In this document: in pieces, positions 42,087 through 52,071 of the stretch
Layout of the letters: every line of letters begins with the position of its first letter
Position numbering within the stretch: position 1 is the first letter of the stretch
NCBI GenBank assembly: GCA_947495425.1
Contig: CANLYR010000029.1
Coordinates: 1-52,969 of the forward strand
Reading direction: 5' to 3'
Origin: an uncultured Aquimarina sp.
GTDB taxonomy: Bacteria > Bacteroidota > Bacteroidia > Flavobacteriales > Flavobacteriaceae
DNA: 52,969 bases
Notes under the pieces: model-generated
Told to the model about the DNA's origin: nothing
Databases searched by the model: none
The model's input: only the letters and a program-made list of their open reading frames with translations
Position numbers and translations under genes: made by a program

Positions 42087-43292
42087 ATGACAAAAGTACT
42101 AGCAAATATAAAAGGAGATAAGGTGATCTGGGCAGTAGCTGCCTTATTGGCGTTATTTTCCTTTCTGCCAGTGTATAGTGCTAGTAGCAACTTGGCTTAC
42201 TTGTATGGAGATGGTGATACCTTTAGTTTTTTGATAAAACATTTTGCGCATTTGGTGTTAGGATTTTTAATAATGTATGGGGTTCACAAAATACCTTATA
42301 ATTACTTCAAAGGCCTATCAATAATCATGATACCGGTAATCGTGATTTTGTTATTGGTTACCATGGCTCAAAATACGACAATTGAAGGTGCTAATGCCAG
42401 TAGATGGATTCGTTTACCATTTGTAGGGGTTACTTTTCAGACTTCTACATTGGCTGCAGTAGTTTTAATGGCTTATGTAGCAAGATATTTGTCTAAAATT
42501 AAGAATGAAGTTGTTTCTTTTAAAGAAACAGTACTACCACTTTGGGTACCTGTGTTTTTGATACTAATGCTTATTTTGCCTGCCAATTTTTCTACAGCAG
42601 CGATTCTATTTTCAATGGTTATTATGTTGGTGTTCTTGGGAGGGTATCCTTTGAAATATATTTCAGTGATTTTAGGAACCGGATGTATAGTGCTGGTGTT
42701 TTTTATCTTATTTGCTAAAGCATTTCCAGGTATGTTTCCCAATAGAGTAGATACCTGGGTGAGCAGAATAGAGAATTTCGCAGATGATAAAGATACGCAG
42801 GAAGACTACCAAATCGAGCGTGCAAAAATAGCAATCGCCAGAGGAGGTGTAATCGGTACGGGACCTGGCAAGAGTGTGCAAAGAAATTTTTTACCACAAT
42901 CATCATCAGATTTTATCTATGCCATTATTATCGAGGAATGGGGGTTTCTGGGGGGAGTGTTTCTAATGTTATTGTATTTACTCCTCTTGTTTAGGTTAGT
43001 CATAGTTGCTCATAAAAGTGATGATATTTTCGGCAAGTTATTAGTTATTGGCGTGGGGCTTCCAATAGTATTTCAGGCATTGATTAATATGGCGGTCGCT
43101 GTAGAGTTATTTCCGGTAACGGGACAAACGCTACCACTTATAAGCAGCGGGGGTACATCAATTTGGATGACTTGTTTAGCTATTGGAATTGTGTTGAGTG
43201 TGAGTAGCAAAAGAGAAGCAATAATAGAGGAAGAACTAATGCGAGAAAAAGAAGAAAACCCATTAGAGGTTTTAAGAGAAGTATATGAGTAA
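42087..43292 (+). CDS. ftsW: Septal peptidoglycan glycosyltransferase of the FtsW/RodA/SpoVE family
   Basis: This 401-residue polytopic SEDS protein polymerises lipid II at the septum. It has [21 protein letters not shown] as first helix, [16 protein letters not shown], a periplasmic loop with [21 protein letters not shown] and [19 protein letters not shown], and the C-terminal [10 protein letters not shown]. Its place in the dcw cluster supports FtsW over RodA. The cytoplasmic tail is Glu-rich. It overlaps murG by 8 bp. Confidence 0.94.
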   Translation: MTKVLANIKGDKVIWAVAALLALFSFLPVYSASSNLAYLYGDGDTFSFLIKHFAHLVLGFLIMYGVHKIPYNYFKGLSIIMIPVIVILLLVTMAQNTTIEGANASRWIRLPFVGVTFQTSTLAAVVLMAYVARYLSKIKNEVVSFKETVLPLWVPVFLILMLILPANFSTAAILFSMVIMLVFLGGYPLKYISVILGTGCIVLVFFILFAKAFPGMFPNRVDTWVSRIENFADDKDTQEDYQIERAKIAIARGGVIGTGPGKSVQRNFLPQSSSDFIYAIIIEEWGFLGGVFLMLLYLLLLFRLVIVAHKSDDIFGKLLVIGVGLPIVFQALINMAVAVELFPVTGQTLPLISSGGTSIWMTCLAIGIVLSVSSKREAIIEEELMREKEENPLEVLREVYE

Positions 43293-44400
43293 AGGTTTGA
43301 GAGTCATATTATCAGGTGGAGGAACAGGAGGACACATTTATCCTGCGATAGCTATTGCAAATGAATTATGCAATAGGCATCCTGATATTTCTGTATTATT
43401 TGTTGGTGCAAAAGATCGTATGGAAATGCAAAAAGTGCCTCAGGCTGGATATGAAATTGTAGGATTGTGGATTAGTGGTATTCAAAGGAAGTTAACCTTG
43501 AGTAACTTGTTGTTTCCGATAAAACTGCTAAGTAGTCTTTGGAAATCAAAACAGATTATAAAAAAATTTAACCCTGATATTGTTATAGGAACAGGTGGTT
43601 TTGCAAGTGGCCCTTTACTAAAAATGGCAAACTCAGCAAAGATTCCAACTATAATTCAGGAGCAAAACTCATTTCCTGGGATTACAAATAAATGGTTGGC
43701 CAAAGGAGCACGTATAATTTGTGTAGCCTATGACGCTATGGACCGGTTTTTTCCGAAAGAAAAAATTGTAAAAACAGGAAATCCAGTACGTCAGGATTTG
43801 CTAGAAATAAAAGGTAAAAGAGATAAAGCGCTGTTAAAATACAATTTAGATAAGGATAAAAAAATAGTATTAATTCTTGGTGGGAGTCTGGGAGCGAGAA
43901 GAATGAATCAATTGATCGAAAAAGAACTTGATTTTTTTATTGATAAAGAAGTGCAAGTGATTTGGCAATGTGGTAAACTTTATTATGACGAGTATAAAAA
44001 ATATGCTGATCAAAAAGGAATACAGGTTCATCAATTCTTAGATACTATGGATTTGGCATATTCGGCAGCAGATATTATTGTTTCGAGAGCAGGAGCAAGT
44101 TCGGTTTCAGAATTATGTATTGTGGCAAAACCAGTATTATTTATTCCATCTCCTAATGTAGCCGAGGATCATCAAACCAAAAATGCAAAAGCAATTGTAG
44201 ATCAGGATGCAGCTATTATGTTAAAGGAGAGTGAATTAAATGAGAAATTCCAAAATACATTTTCAGAATTGTTAACATCAAAAGATACACAAGAAAAACT
44301 CGGGCGGGCAATAAAAAAAATGGCGTTACCCAATGCGACATCAGATATAGTTTTAGAAATAGAAAGATTAATAGAAGAGCGTTCTTTTAAGAACCAGTAA
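43285..44400 (+). CDS. murG: UDP-GlcNAc:lipid I GlcNAc-transferase
   Basis: This 371-residue GT28 enzyme converts lipid I to lipid II on the inner face of the membrane. It has [51 protein letters not shown] and [11 protein letters not shown]. The gene begins inside ftsW and ends 5 bp before murC. Confidence 0.96.
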   Translation: MSKGLRVILSGGGTGGHIYPAIAIANELCNRHPDISVLFVGAKDRMEMQKVPQAGYEIVGLWISGIQRKLTLSNLLFPIKLLSSLWKSKQIIKKFNPDIVIGTGGFASGPLLKMANSAKIPTIIQEQNSFPGITNKWLAKGARIICVAYDAMDRFFPKEKIVKTGNPVRQDLLEIKGKRDKALLKYNLDKDKKIVLILGGSLGARRMNQLIEKELDFFIDKEVQVIWQCGKLYYDEYKKYADQKGIQVHQFLDTMDLAYSAADIIVSRAGASSVSELCIVAKPVLFIPSPNVAEDHQTKNAKAIVDQDAAIMLKESELNEKFQNTFSELLTSKDTQEKLGRAIKKMALPNATSDIVLEIERLIEERSFKNQ

Positions 44401-44405
44401 TATAA

Positions 44406-45752
44406 ATGAATACAGGTTTAGAACACATAACAAATGTATATTTTATCGGTATCGGGGGTATCGGGATGAGTGCACTTGCTCGATATTTTAAGTTTTTGGG
44501 TAAGAATGTCAGTGGATATGATAAAACTTCAAATCAAATTACTTCAGATTTATCGACATTGGGAATTGACATTCATTTTGAAGATAATGTGAATGCTATT
44601 GCTCAAACATTTTTCAATACAGACAAAGTTCTTGTTATATATACACCAGCAGTTCCTAAGGAGCATAAAGAGCTTGTGTATTTTCAGGAACACGGTTTTT
44701 TAGTTAAAAAGAGAGCTGAAGTATTGGGTATCATTACCAAAGATGTGTATACACTTGCGGTGGCAGGAACTCATGGAAAAACAACTACAACAGCTATTCT
44801 TGCACATTTACTAAAAGCAAGCGGAGCAAAAGTAACGGCTTTTCTGGGAGGAATAAGTGAGAATTATAATTCTAATTTAATAATAGAAGGAAATGAAGTT
44901 GTAGTAGTTGAAGCAGATGAGTTTGATAGATCATTCTTACAGCTGCATCCAGATATCGTATCTATTACTTCTATGGATGCAGACCACTTGGATATTTATG
45001 GAGAAGCCAATGCGTTAGAAGATTCGTTTGTAGAATTTTCGTCAAGAGCAAAGGATTATTTATTGGTATGTAATGGGTTACCACTTTCTGGGATAACGTA
45101 TGGGATTGAGGATGATTCTGAATATTGTGCTAAAAATATAAGAATAGATAACGGGACCTATATTTTTGATTTAAAAACACCCGATCAATTTATTAAAGAT
45201 TTGCATTTAAACCTGCCAGGCAAACATAACTTGTTAAATGCCATTACAGCCTTTGCTATAGCGATGCTATACGGCTCCCCGACCAATGCTCTAGTAAAGG
45301 CTTTATTTTCTTTTAGAGGTGTGCAGCGTAGGTTTAGTTATATGATCAAAACGGATGATTTGGTATTTATTGACGATTATGCCCATCATCCCACAGAAAT
45401 TAATGCCTTGCATCAAGCAGTTAACGAAATGCATCCCAGAAAAAAAGCACTAGCAGTTTTTCAACCACATTTATATAGCAGAACCAGAGATTTTGCTTCA
45501 GATTTTGCTAAGAGCCTTAGCCTGTTTGATCAGGTATTCCTTTTAGATATATACCCGGCAAGAGAATTGCCAATAGAAGGGGTAACTTCTGATTGGTTGT
45601 TAGAAATGATAACTATTGAAAATAAAAAACGCATTACAAAAGAACATTTAGTTAAAGAGATAAAGCAAAGTGATGCTCAGGTTATTTTAACCATAGGAGC
45701 AGGAGATATAGGTGAAGAAGTAAACCGTATAAAGGAAGCATTATTAGTATGA
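44406..45752 (+). CDS. murC: UDP-MurNAc:L-alanine ligase
   Basis: This 448-residue Mur ligase has YFIGIGGIGMSALA (Rossmann), AGTHGKTTTTA (ATP), EADEFDRSFL, MDADHLDIYG, DDYAHHPTEI and QPHLYSRTRDF, all MurC-specific blocks. It catalyses the first amino-acid addition to UDP-MurNAc. It overlaps ftsQ by 4 bp (ATGA). Confidence 0.96.
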   Translation: MNTGLEHITNVYFIGIGGIGMSALARYFKFLGKNVSGYDKTSNQITSDLSTLGIDIHFEDNVNAIAQTFFNTDKVLVIYTPAVPKEHKELVYFQEHGFLVKKRAEVLGIITKDVYTLAVAGTHGKTTTTAILAHLLKASGAKVTAFLGGISENYNSNLIIEGNEVVVVEADEFDRSFLQLHPDIVSITSMDADHLDIYGEANALEDSFVEFSSRAKDYLLVCNGLPLSGITYGIEDDSEYCAKNIRIDNGTYIFDLKTPDQFIKDLHLNLPGKHNLLNAITAFAIAMLYGSPTNALVKALFSFRGVQRRFSYMIKTDDLVFIDDYAHHPTEINALHQAVNEMHPRKKALAVFQPHLYSRTRDFASDFAKSLSLFDQVFLLDIYPARELPIEGVTSDWLLEMITIENKKRITKEHLVKEIKQSDAQVILTIGAGDIGEEVNRIKEALLV

Positions 45753-46468
45753 AAAAAAGAATATGGACATATTTAAAATTTTGTACGCTCATTGGTTTAG
45801 TAATAGCGCTGTTTGCCTTTACAAGCAAACGCAATGAGCAACGAAAAATTAATCGAGTACTTGTAGAATTTGTTGAACAACAAGATCCATATGTAAATGA
45901 AATGGCGGTTAATAAATTGTTAATACAAAATCAGGAAAGAGTTACGAACGTGGGTAAAGAAATTTTAGTTTTGAATACTGTAGAGAAAGATTTGGATTCA
46001 CACAAAATGATTGAGTATTCTGATGTGTATCTAACTGTAAATGGACAGCTTAAAGCAAGAATCAAGCAACGCACCCCAATTGCTAGGGTTAATGCGTTGA
46101 CTTCTTTTTATGTAGACGTAACTGGGAATACGATGCCATTGTCTGATAGTTATTCTGCGCATGTGCCTTTAGTGCATAATGTTTCAGAGCGAGAAATTTC
46201 TGATGTTTTTCCTTTATTAAAGAAAATACAGGAAGATGAATTTTTAAAAAAACATGTCGTTGGTGTTTATCAAACATCCAAAGCGCATTATGAATTAGAG
46301 TTAAGAGTCTATTCTTTTAGGATAGTGATTGGAGCAGTCGAAAATTTGAGTGGTAAAGTCAGAAATTTTAAAGCATTTTATCAAAAGGCATTAAAAGATC
46401 AAAGTCTTGATAAATATAAAAAAGTCAGTTTACAGTTTAGTAATCAAGTAGTGTGCACAAAAAAGTAA
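45749..46468 (+). CDS. ftsQ: Cell division protein FtsQ
   Basis: This 239-residue bitopic protein has a short basic cytoplasmic N-terminus (MKKRIWTYLK), a TM helix at about 11-25, and a periplasmic region with the beta-rich domain (YSDVYLTVNGQLKARIKQRTPIARV). The POTRA part is short and poorly conserved, as in Bacteroidetes FtsQ. Position between murC and ftsA fixes the call. It links the divisome transpeptidase complex to the membrane. Confidence 0.87.
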   Translation: MKKRIWTYLKFCTLIGLVIALFAFTSKRNEQRKINRVLVEFVEQQDPYVNEMAVNKLLIQNQERVTNVGKEILVLNTVEKDLDSHKMIEYSDVYLTVNGQLKARIKQRTPIARVNALTSFYVDVTGNTMPLSDSYSAHVPLVHNVSEREISDVFPLLKKIQEDEFLKKHVVGVYQTSKAHYELELRVYSFRIVIGAVENLSGKVRNFKAFYQKALKDQSLDKYKKVSLQFSNQVVCTKK

Positions 46469-46475
46469 TACCAAT

Positions 46476-47831
46476 ATGGAAAGAGAAGTAAATGAAATAG
46501 CGGTAGGATTAGACATAGGAACAACCAAGATTGTTGCTATGGCAGGTAAGTATAATGAATACGGAAAGATGGAAGTCCTGGGCGTTGGTAAATCCAAAAG
46601 TTTAGGAGTACATCGCGGGGTTGTTAACAATATAACGCAGACGATTCAATCCATACAACAAGCTATCCAAGAAGCCGAGAGTGTTTCAGGAATAAAAATC
46701 AGTAATGTAACTGTAGGAATTGCTGGGCAGCATATTCGTAGCTTACAACATAGTGATTATATTACAAGACCCAATGCAGATGCAGTAATCGACGAGGATG
46801 ATATTGATAAGTTGTGCAATCAGGTGCACAAATTAGTAATGCTTCCTGGAGAAGAAATTTTACATGTACTCCCACAAGAATATAAAGTGGATGGCCAAGC
46901 CGAAATAAAAGAACCTGTGGGGATGTATGGAGGGCGATTAGAAGCTAACTTTCATGTTGTAGTAGGGCAGGTAACCTCAATTCGTAATATCGGGAGATGT
47001 GTAAAAAGCTCTGGCTTAGAATTATCTGATGTTACTTTAGAACCCTTGGCTTCTGCTAATGCAGTGTTGAGTCAGGAAGAGAAGGAAGCAGGTGTTGCAT
47101 TAATCGATATCGGTGGAGGGACCACAGATCTTGCGATTTTTAAAGATGGAATTATTCGCCATACCGCAGTAATACCCTTTGGAGGAAATGTAATTACCGA
47201 GGATATAAAAGAAGGATGTTCGATCATAGAAAAACAAGCAGAATTACTTAAAATAAAATTTGGATCTGCTTGGCCTGGTGAGAATAAGGATAATGAGATT
47301 GTTTCTATACCTGGCCTACGAGGAAGAGAGCCAAAAGAGATTACATTAAAAAACCTATCCAAAATTATTCATGCACGTGTTGTAGAAATTGTAGAACAGG
47401 TATTTTTAGAAATAAAAAATTATGGACACGAATCTCCGAAGAAAAAATTGATAGCAGGAATTGTTCTGACTGGTGGAGGATCGCAGCTCAAACATCTAAA
47501 ACAACTTGTTGAATATATTACTGGTATGGATACAAGAATAGGGTATCCTAATGAGCATTTGGCAGGCAATAGTGATTCAGAAACTACAAGTCCTATGTAT
47601 GCCACAGCAGTAGGATTGGTAATGGATAGTCTGGTACACATCAAAAAGCAGAAAAAAGTAGTTAAAAAAGAAGTTTTAGCAAGTACGCAAAAAGCGAAAC
47701 AATCCGAAGGAATCATCGAGGATCATACTATCAGCGAAGAAGAAAATCCCAGAGTAGATCTAAAGCCAAGAAAAAATATCTTAGAGAAGTGGACAGAAAA
47801 ATTCAAGGAGTTTTTGGATAACGCTGAATAA
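46476..47831 (+). CDS. ftsA: Cell division actin homologue FtsA
   Basis: This 451-residue actin-fold ATPase anchors FtsZ to the membrane. It has AVGLDIGTTKIVAM (phosphate 1), the SHS2 insert with ISNVTVGIAGQHI, LIDIGGGTTDLAIF (phosphate 2) and GIVLTGGGSQLKHL (adenosine). The C-terminus is extended by ~60 charged residues and ends in ILEKWTEKFKEFLDNAE, an amphipathic helix fit for membrane binding. Confidence 0.95.
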   Translation: MEREVNEIAVGLDIGTTKIVAMAGKYNEYGKMEVLGVGKSKSLGVHRGVVNNITQTIQSIQQAIQEAESVSGIKISNVTVGIAGQHIRSLQHSDYITRPNADAVIDEDDIDKLCNQVHKLVMLPGEEILHVLPQEYKVDGQAEIKEPVGMYGGRLEANFHVVVGQVTSIRNIGRCVKSSGLELSDVTLEPLASANAVLSQEEKEAGVALIDIGGGTTDLAIFKDGIIRHTAVIPFGGNVITEDIKEGCSIIEKQAELLKIKFGSAWPGENKDNEIVSIPGLRGREPKEITLKNLSKIIHARVVEIVEQVFLEIKNYGHESPKKKLIAGIVLTGGGSQLKHLKQLVEYITGMDTRIGYPNEHLAGNSDSETTSPMYATAVGLVMDSLVHIKKQKKVVKKEVLASTQKAKQSEGIIEDHTISEEENPRVDLKPRKNILEKWTEKFKEFLDNAE

Positions 47832-47911
47832 TCAAAGGAAGAGAAACTGTTTGATAAGAAAGCAGTTAAAAAATACAAAAAGTAATTAGGAGAACCAGAA
47901 AATTAGCAATT

Positions 47912-49885
47912 ATGAGTACAAAGGAGGAGTTTGAAAATATTTCGTTTGATTTACCTAAAAATCAATCTAATGTGATCAAAGTAATTGGAGTAGGTGGAGG
48001 TGGTAGTAATGCCATTAATCACATGTTTCAGCAAGGAATCAAGGGAGTTGATTTTGTGATCTGTAACACAGATTCACAAGCACTAGAAAATAGTCCAATC
48101 CCAAATAAGATACAATTAGGTGTATCGCTAACCGAAGGCTTAGGCGCCGGAGCAAATCCAGAAGTTGGTGAGCAATCGGCTGTTGAGAGTTATGAAGACA
48201 TAAAAAGAATGCTCGACACCAATACCAAGATGATTTTTATCACTGCCGGTATGGGTGGAGGAACAGGTACGGGTGCTGCACCCATTATTGCAAAGATGGC
48301 AAAAGAATTAGATATTCTTACTGTCGGTATTGTAACTATACCCTTTCAATTTGAAGGTCGTATGCGTAATGAACAAGCCCATTTGGGTGTAGAAAAATTA
48401 CGTGCACATGTTGATTCCTTGGTTGTAATCAATAATAATAAGTTAAGAGAAGTGTATGGTAATTTAGGGTTTAAAGCTGGTTTCTCCAAAGCAGACGAAG
48501 TTCTTGCTACAGCCTCTCGTGGTATAGCCGAAGTAATAACACACCACTATACACAAAATATAGATTTACGCGATGCTAAGACTGTTCTTAGTAATAGCGG
48601 TACTGCAATCATGGGCTCTGCTAATGCCTCTGGTAATAAACGCGCTCACGATGCTATTGTTAAAGCATTAGACTCTCCTTTGCTCAATGATAATAAAATT
48701 ACCGGAGCTAAAAATGTACTCCTTTTAATTGTATCCGGTAAGGAAGAGATAACTATAGATGAAATTGGTGAAATCAATGACCATATTCAGCAAGAAGCTG
48801 GTCATGGAGCTAATATCATTATGGGTGTTGGAGAAGATGAGTCTCTAGAAGATGCAATTTCTGTAACGGTTATTGCTACAGGATTTGATGTAGAACAACA
48901 AGATGAGATTGTAAATACCGAAACTAAAAAAATAATTCATACCCTAGAAGATGAGCAACGTGCTGCGGTACAGGATTTAATGCCCAAGTCTACTGGTAAA
49001 GTTACCCCAGTGTTTTCTCCGCTACCAAAGAAAGACGAAGTAGAAAACTCAGTTATAAAACATGAACTCATTGATGATGAAGAAGTCGATGAAGATACTT
49101 TGCTTTTGCCGACAACAGAGCTACTAAAAAATATAGATGTTGATTGCGAGGTAGTGAATCCTTTCTCTTCAGATAGTGATTTTGTGATTATAAATGCACA
49201 GGATATCATTAAACAAATCGAAGTGAATGATGCAAAAGAAGTAGATCATGAAGAAGATGAAGAAGAAAAAGCTGATCAATTTTCTTTAGCATTCGATATG
49301 CCAGTTAGTGCAGATAATCAAGAGTTAGATAACACACCAGTTGCGTCACAAGAACAGAAAACAGAAGAAGAACAACCTATTGTTTTTGATTTGAGTGATG
49401 ATATTCTTGATATGGAAGTTAATGATCCTATTGAAGTTGTGCCTGTTGGCGAGACTGTATCTGACGGAGTGCGTAAATATAGTCTGGAGGATTATATGGA
49501 AGAAGAGAAACGATTAACCGAAGCACAACCTGCCGAAGTTATAGAACAAGATGAAGAAGTAGTTTTTGAAAAGAAGACGGTTGCTCCTGCTCCTAAAACA
49601 GAAGAAACAGAAGATCCTGATCCAATGAATCAGCCAATTTCTGAAACACTGAAGGCAAGAGCGGCAGAACGTCGTGCCAAGATGAAAGAGTTTAACTATA
49701 AATTTAAGAATAGTAACTCTAAAGTTGATGATATCGAAAAAGAGCCAGCATATAAGCGTGCAGGAATAGACGTAGAGGCCAAGCCCAATGATTCAGGACT
49801 ATCCAGAACCTCATTAGGAACAGATAGTAATGATGATATACAACTGCGTAAAAACAATTCTTTTTTACACGATAATGTAGACTAA
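47912..49885 (+). CDS. ftsZ: Cell division GTPase FtsZ with long acidic C-terminal extension
   Basis: This 657-residue protein has a tubulin-like GTPase domain (about 20-330): KVIGVGGGGSNAINHM, NTDSQAL, the signature GMGGGTGTGAAP, GFSKADEVL and NNDKI-like T7 segments. The following ~310 residues are a disordered, Glu/Asp-rich linker (for example DEEVDEDTLLL), then a basic stretch (TLKARAAERRAKMKEFNYK) and a conserved tail (LRKNNSFLHDNVD). Most FtsZ proteins have 380-420 residues; long linkers are usual in Flavobacteriaceae. The gene follows ftsA by 80 bp and closes the cluster. Confidence 0.95.
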   Translation: MSTKEEFENISFDLPKNQSNVIKVIGVGGGGSNAINHMFQQGIKGVDFVICNTDSQALENSPIPNKIQLGVSLTEGLGAGANPEVGEQSAVESYEDIKRMLDTNTKMIFITAGMGGGTGTGAAPIIAKMAKELDILTVGIVTIPFQFEGRMRNEQAHLGVEKLRAHVDSLVVINNNKLREVYGNLGFKAGFSKADEVLATASRGIAEVITHHYTQNIDLRDAKTVLSNSGTAIMGSANASGNKRAHDAIVKALDSPLLNDNKITGAKNVLLLIVSGKEEITIDEIGEINDHIQQEAGHGANIIMGVGEDESLEDAISVTVIATGFDVEQQDEIVNTETKKIIHTLEDEQRAAVQDLMPKSTGKVTPVFSPLPKKDEVENSVIKHELIDDEEVDEDTLLLPTTELLKNIDVDCEVVNPFSSDSDFVIINAQDIIKQIEVNDAKEVDHEEDEEEKADQFSLAFDMPVSADNQELDNTPVASQEQKTEEEQPIVFDLSDDILDMEVNDPIEVVPVGETVSDGVRKYSLEDYMEEEKRLTEAQPAEVIEQDEEVVFEKKTVAPAPKTEETEDPDPMNQPISETLKARAAERRAKMKEFNYKFKNSNSKVDDIEKEPAYKRAGIDVEAKPNDSGLSRTSLGTDSNDDIQLRKNNSFLHDNVD

Positions 49886-49910
49886 GAGTTTTATGAAGTT
49901 AAAAAGATCG

Positions 49911-49951
49911 ATAAACCGGTAATCTGGTCTTAGATTATCGGTTTATTTTTT
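49911..49951 (+). terminator. Terminator of the dcw cluster
   Basis: ATAAACCGGTAATCT (49911-49925) pairs with AGATTATCGGTTTAT (49932-49946), 15 bp with one G-U pair, then a T run. A -7-like box TATCTTCG (49951-49958) for yqeY adjoins it. Confidence 0.88.
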
Positions 49952-49986
49952 ATCTTCGCAATCCAAAGATTAAAAAAAGTATACTC

Positions 49987-50436
49987 ATGAGTTTACAACA
50001 AGAAGTGATGACGGCAATGAAAGCAGCAATGAAGGCCAAAGATGCTAATGCATTAACCTCATTAAGAGCTATTAAATCAGCTATATTGTTGGCTCAGACA
50101 GAAAGTGGTGCCAAAGAAGAATTAACCGAAGACCAAGAATTAAAATTGCTTCAGAAGCAGGTGAAGCAACGTAAAGATAGTGCCGCTATTTTTTTAGAAC
50201 AAGGGAGAGAAGATCTAGCACAACCTGAGCTTGACCAAGCTAAAGTAATCGAACAATTTTTACCAGAACAATTAAGTGAAGAAGAGATTGAAAAAGTAGT
50301 TGTAATGACTATAGAAGATACTGGAGCATCAGGGATGAAAGATATGGGTAAGGTGATGGGGATTGTTTCTAAAGAATTAGCAGGACAAGCCGATGGTAAG
50401 ATAATTTCTACCATAGTAAAACGTAAATTAGCATAA
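49987..50436 (+). CDS. yqeY: GatB/YqeY domain protein
   Basis: This 149-residue helical protein starts SLQQEVMTAMKAAMKAKDANALTSLRAIKSAI, the usual YqeY N-terminus, and has VIEQFLPEQLSEEEI and SGMKDMGKVMGIV later. YqeY is a stand-alone version of the tRNA-binding tail domain of GatB, with no proven role; an effect on tRNA-dependent amidation has been suggested. Six bases separate it from the tRNA-Arg gene. Confidence 0.93.
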   Translation: MSLQQEVMTAMKAAMKAKDANALTSLRAIKSAILLAQTESGAKEELTEDQELKLLQKQVKQRKDSAAIFLEQGREDLAQPELDQAKVIEQFLPEQLSEEEIEKVVVMTIEDTGASGMKDMGKVMGIVSKELAGQADGKIISTIVKRKLA

Positions 50437-50442
50437 TAATTA

Positions 50443-50516
50443 GGCCGCGTGGCGCAACTGAATAGCGCATCAGATTTCGGCTCTGAGGGTTGGGGGTTTG
50501 AATCCCTCCGCGGTCA
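50443..50516 (+). tRNA. tRNA-Arg (anticodon TCG)
   Basis: This 74-nt cloverleaf has acceptor GGCCGCG (50443-50449) with CGCGGTC (50509-50515), D stem GCGC/GCGC (50452-50455, 50465-50468), anticodon stem TCAGA/TCTGA (50470-50474, 50482-50486) and loop TTTCGGC with anticodon TCG at 50477-50479. The variable loop is 5 nt, and the T arm is GGGGG-TTTGAAT-CCCTC. The discriminator base is A50516; CCA is not encoded. It reads CGA codons. Its 3' half doubles as the attachment region of the integrated element to the right. Confidence 0.95.
50470..50516. other. Probable attachment site (att) in the tRNA-Arg 3' half
   Basis: The recombinase gene on the minus strand ends at 50470, so 47 bp of it are also tRNA sequence. 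Since the tRNA is intact and the recombinase lies beside it, the crossover must lie at or right of this segment. A second copy of the core would mark the far end of the element, outside the window. The exact core cannot be set here. Confidence 0.55.
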
Positions 50517-52071
50517 CACAAGGGGACAAGTTAGTATAATCCACTATTTGTCCCTTCTTATTTTTATCATAAATGGCTGATAAAGAACTAACTATTTGTA
50601 GTATTGGATTTATTGAGTTGGTTCGAACTTCATCTTTTGCTCTATTATACGTTAATCCTTCGGGGAATAGTAATTTTTGTAATTTCTGCTTACCTGCAAA
50701 GTTACTTAATTCCCACAATTTGTTTAAGTTAGAGAATAACTTTATACAGTCATCAACATATTTTTGAAGGTTCGAACTTTTTATAGTGTTATTCTTTAAT
50801 TCTTCTTCAATTGCTTTCTTTTCTTGTTCGAATTTAGAATTAAACTTATCGTATAAAGCGATATCTATTTCTCCTAAAACGAAACGCTCTTGGGTTTTGT
50901 CAATCTTATTTATAATAGTGGCTAAGGAAGCTTTTAAATTTGGAGTATTATCCTTTTGTGTTTTAAAATAGTGGGCAAAAGTATATTGTAATTGTTTTTT
51001 TAAAGGAGCTATTAATTTATGTTCTATCTCAAAATAAGTAAGTAAGTTTGTAAACTGTTCATGTAAAGCATTGGCATTCCTATTACAAGGGCATCCTGTG
51101 GTCTTGCATTTATAGTAGTATAAGTTTTTCTTTTTTACTATATATCCGGTTAAAGGACTACCACATGAGCTACAAAAAGCAAACGTTTTCAAGGGTAGAA
51201 AATCATTATCTTTTTTGTGTGTATAGTTATGATAATTTTTAGACTGAATACCATTTGCCTTTAAAAAGATTTCTTTTGATATAATTGGCTCGTGATTACC
51301 TTGTACTACTTTACCTTGTAACAAACTATGTGAAATCAGACCACAGTAAATAGGATTTCTTAATACTCTTGTTAAGTTTTGTTTGTAAATAGTGAAACCC
51401 TGCAATTTTAGTCTATCAATAATTTCAACATTAGTCATATTTTGATTTACTTTCCAAGAAAATATTTTTCTGATAAATTCAGCTTTTTCATTAGGTAAAA
51501 GAATTGGTATATTCTGTTCATTTCTTGCATTTTTATACCCTATGGGAGCAACACCCATATAATAACCTTGCAAAAGACGGTGGCGCATCCCTGTGATCGT
51601 TTTATCGCGTCTTATGTCATTATCATATCTACTATATAGTAAATGAAAATTTTGCATGAATGTACCCGTTGGAGTATCACTATCTACATTTTGAGAAATA
51701 GAAATTACTTTTATTCCTTTCTTTTTAAGTTGCTCAACAGTTGCGATAGCCAAACCGCCAGTTCTGGAATAGCGGTCAAGGCTATGAACAATAATATTGG
51801 TAATTTTCTTTCGCTTTACATAAGTTAACATCTCCTTATATGCTTTTCTATCATCTGTTTTAGCACTTTCATAAGTACCTCCAAAATATGCGCAAATTTC
51901 AAAGTCATTTTTTAGTGCAAATTCGGTGCAAATTTCCTTCTGACTCTCAAGACTTGTATTGTCTTTTTGCTTTATATCAGAAACCCTTGTGTAGATTACG
52001 GCTTTGTTATTACTTACAACTTGTTGCTTATTCTTCTTTGCGAAGCCCTGGAATTGTTCTAATGTACTCAT
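50470..52071 (-). CDS. Large serine recombinase (integrase) ending in the tRNA gene
   Basis: This 533-residue site-specific recombinase has a resolvase/invertase catalytic domain at about 22-165 (AVIYTRVSDIKQ with nucleophile Ser31; SLDRYSRTGGLAIATVE). The 'recombinase' DNA-binding domain follows at about 175-270 (GYKNARNEQNIPILLPNEKA), then a zinc ribbon at about 300-335 (CSSCGSPLTGYIV, CKTTGCPC) and a coiled coil, the build of phage- and ICE-type integrases. The last 15 or so residues (VTAEGFKPPTLRAEI) come from reading the tRNA backwards. The start at 52071 overlaps the upstream small gene by 44 bp. Confidence 0.92.
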   Translation of the reverse strand: MSTLEQFQGFAKKNKQQVVSNNKAVIYTRVSDIKQKDNTSLESQKEICTEFALKNDFEICAYFGGTYESAKTDDRKAYKEMLTYVKRKKITNIIVHSLDRYSRTGGLAIATVEQLKKKGIKVISISQNVDSDTPTGTFMQNFHLLYSRYDNDIRRDKTITGMRHRLLQGYYMGVAPIGYKNARNEQNIPILLPNEKAEFIRKIFSWKVNQNMTNVEIIDRLKLQGFTIYKQNLTRVLRNPIYCGLISHSLLQGKVVQGNHEPIISKEIFLKANGIQSKNYHNYTHKKDNDFLPLKTFAFCSSCGSPLTGYIVKKKNLYYYKCKTTGCPCNRNANALHEQFTNLLTYFEIEHKLIAPLKKQLQYTFAHYFKTQKDNTPNLKASLATIINKIDKTQERFVLGEIDIALYDKFNSKFEQEKKAIEEELKNNTIKSSNLQKYVDDCIKLFSNLNKLWELSNFAGKQKLQKLLFPEGLTYNRAKDEVRTNSINPILQIVSSLSAIYDKNKKGQIVDYTNLSPCVTAEGFKPPTLRAEI

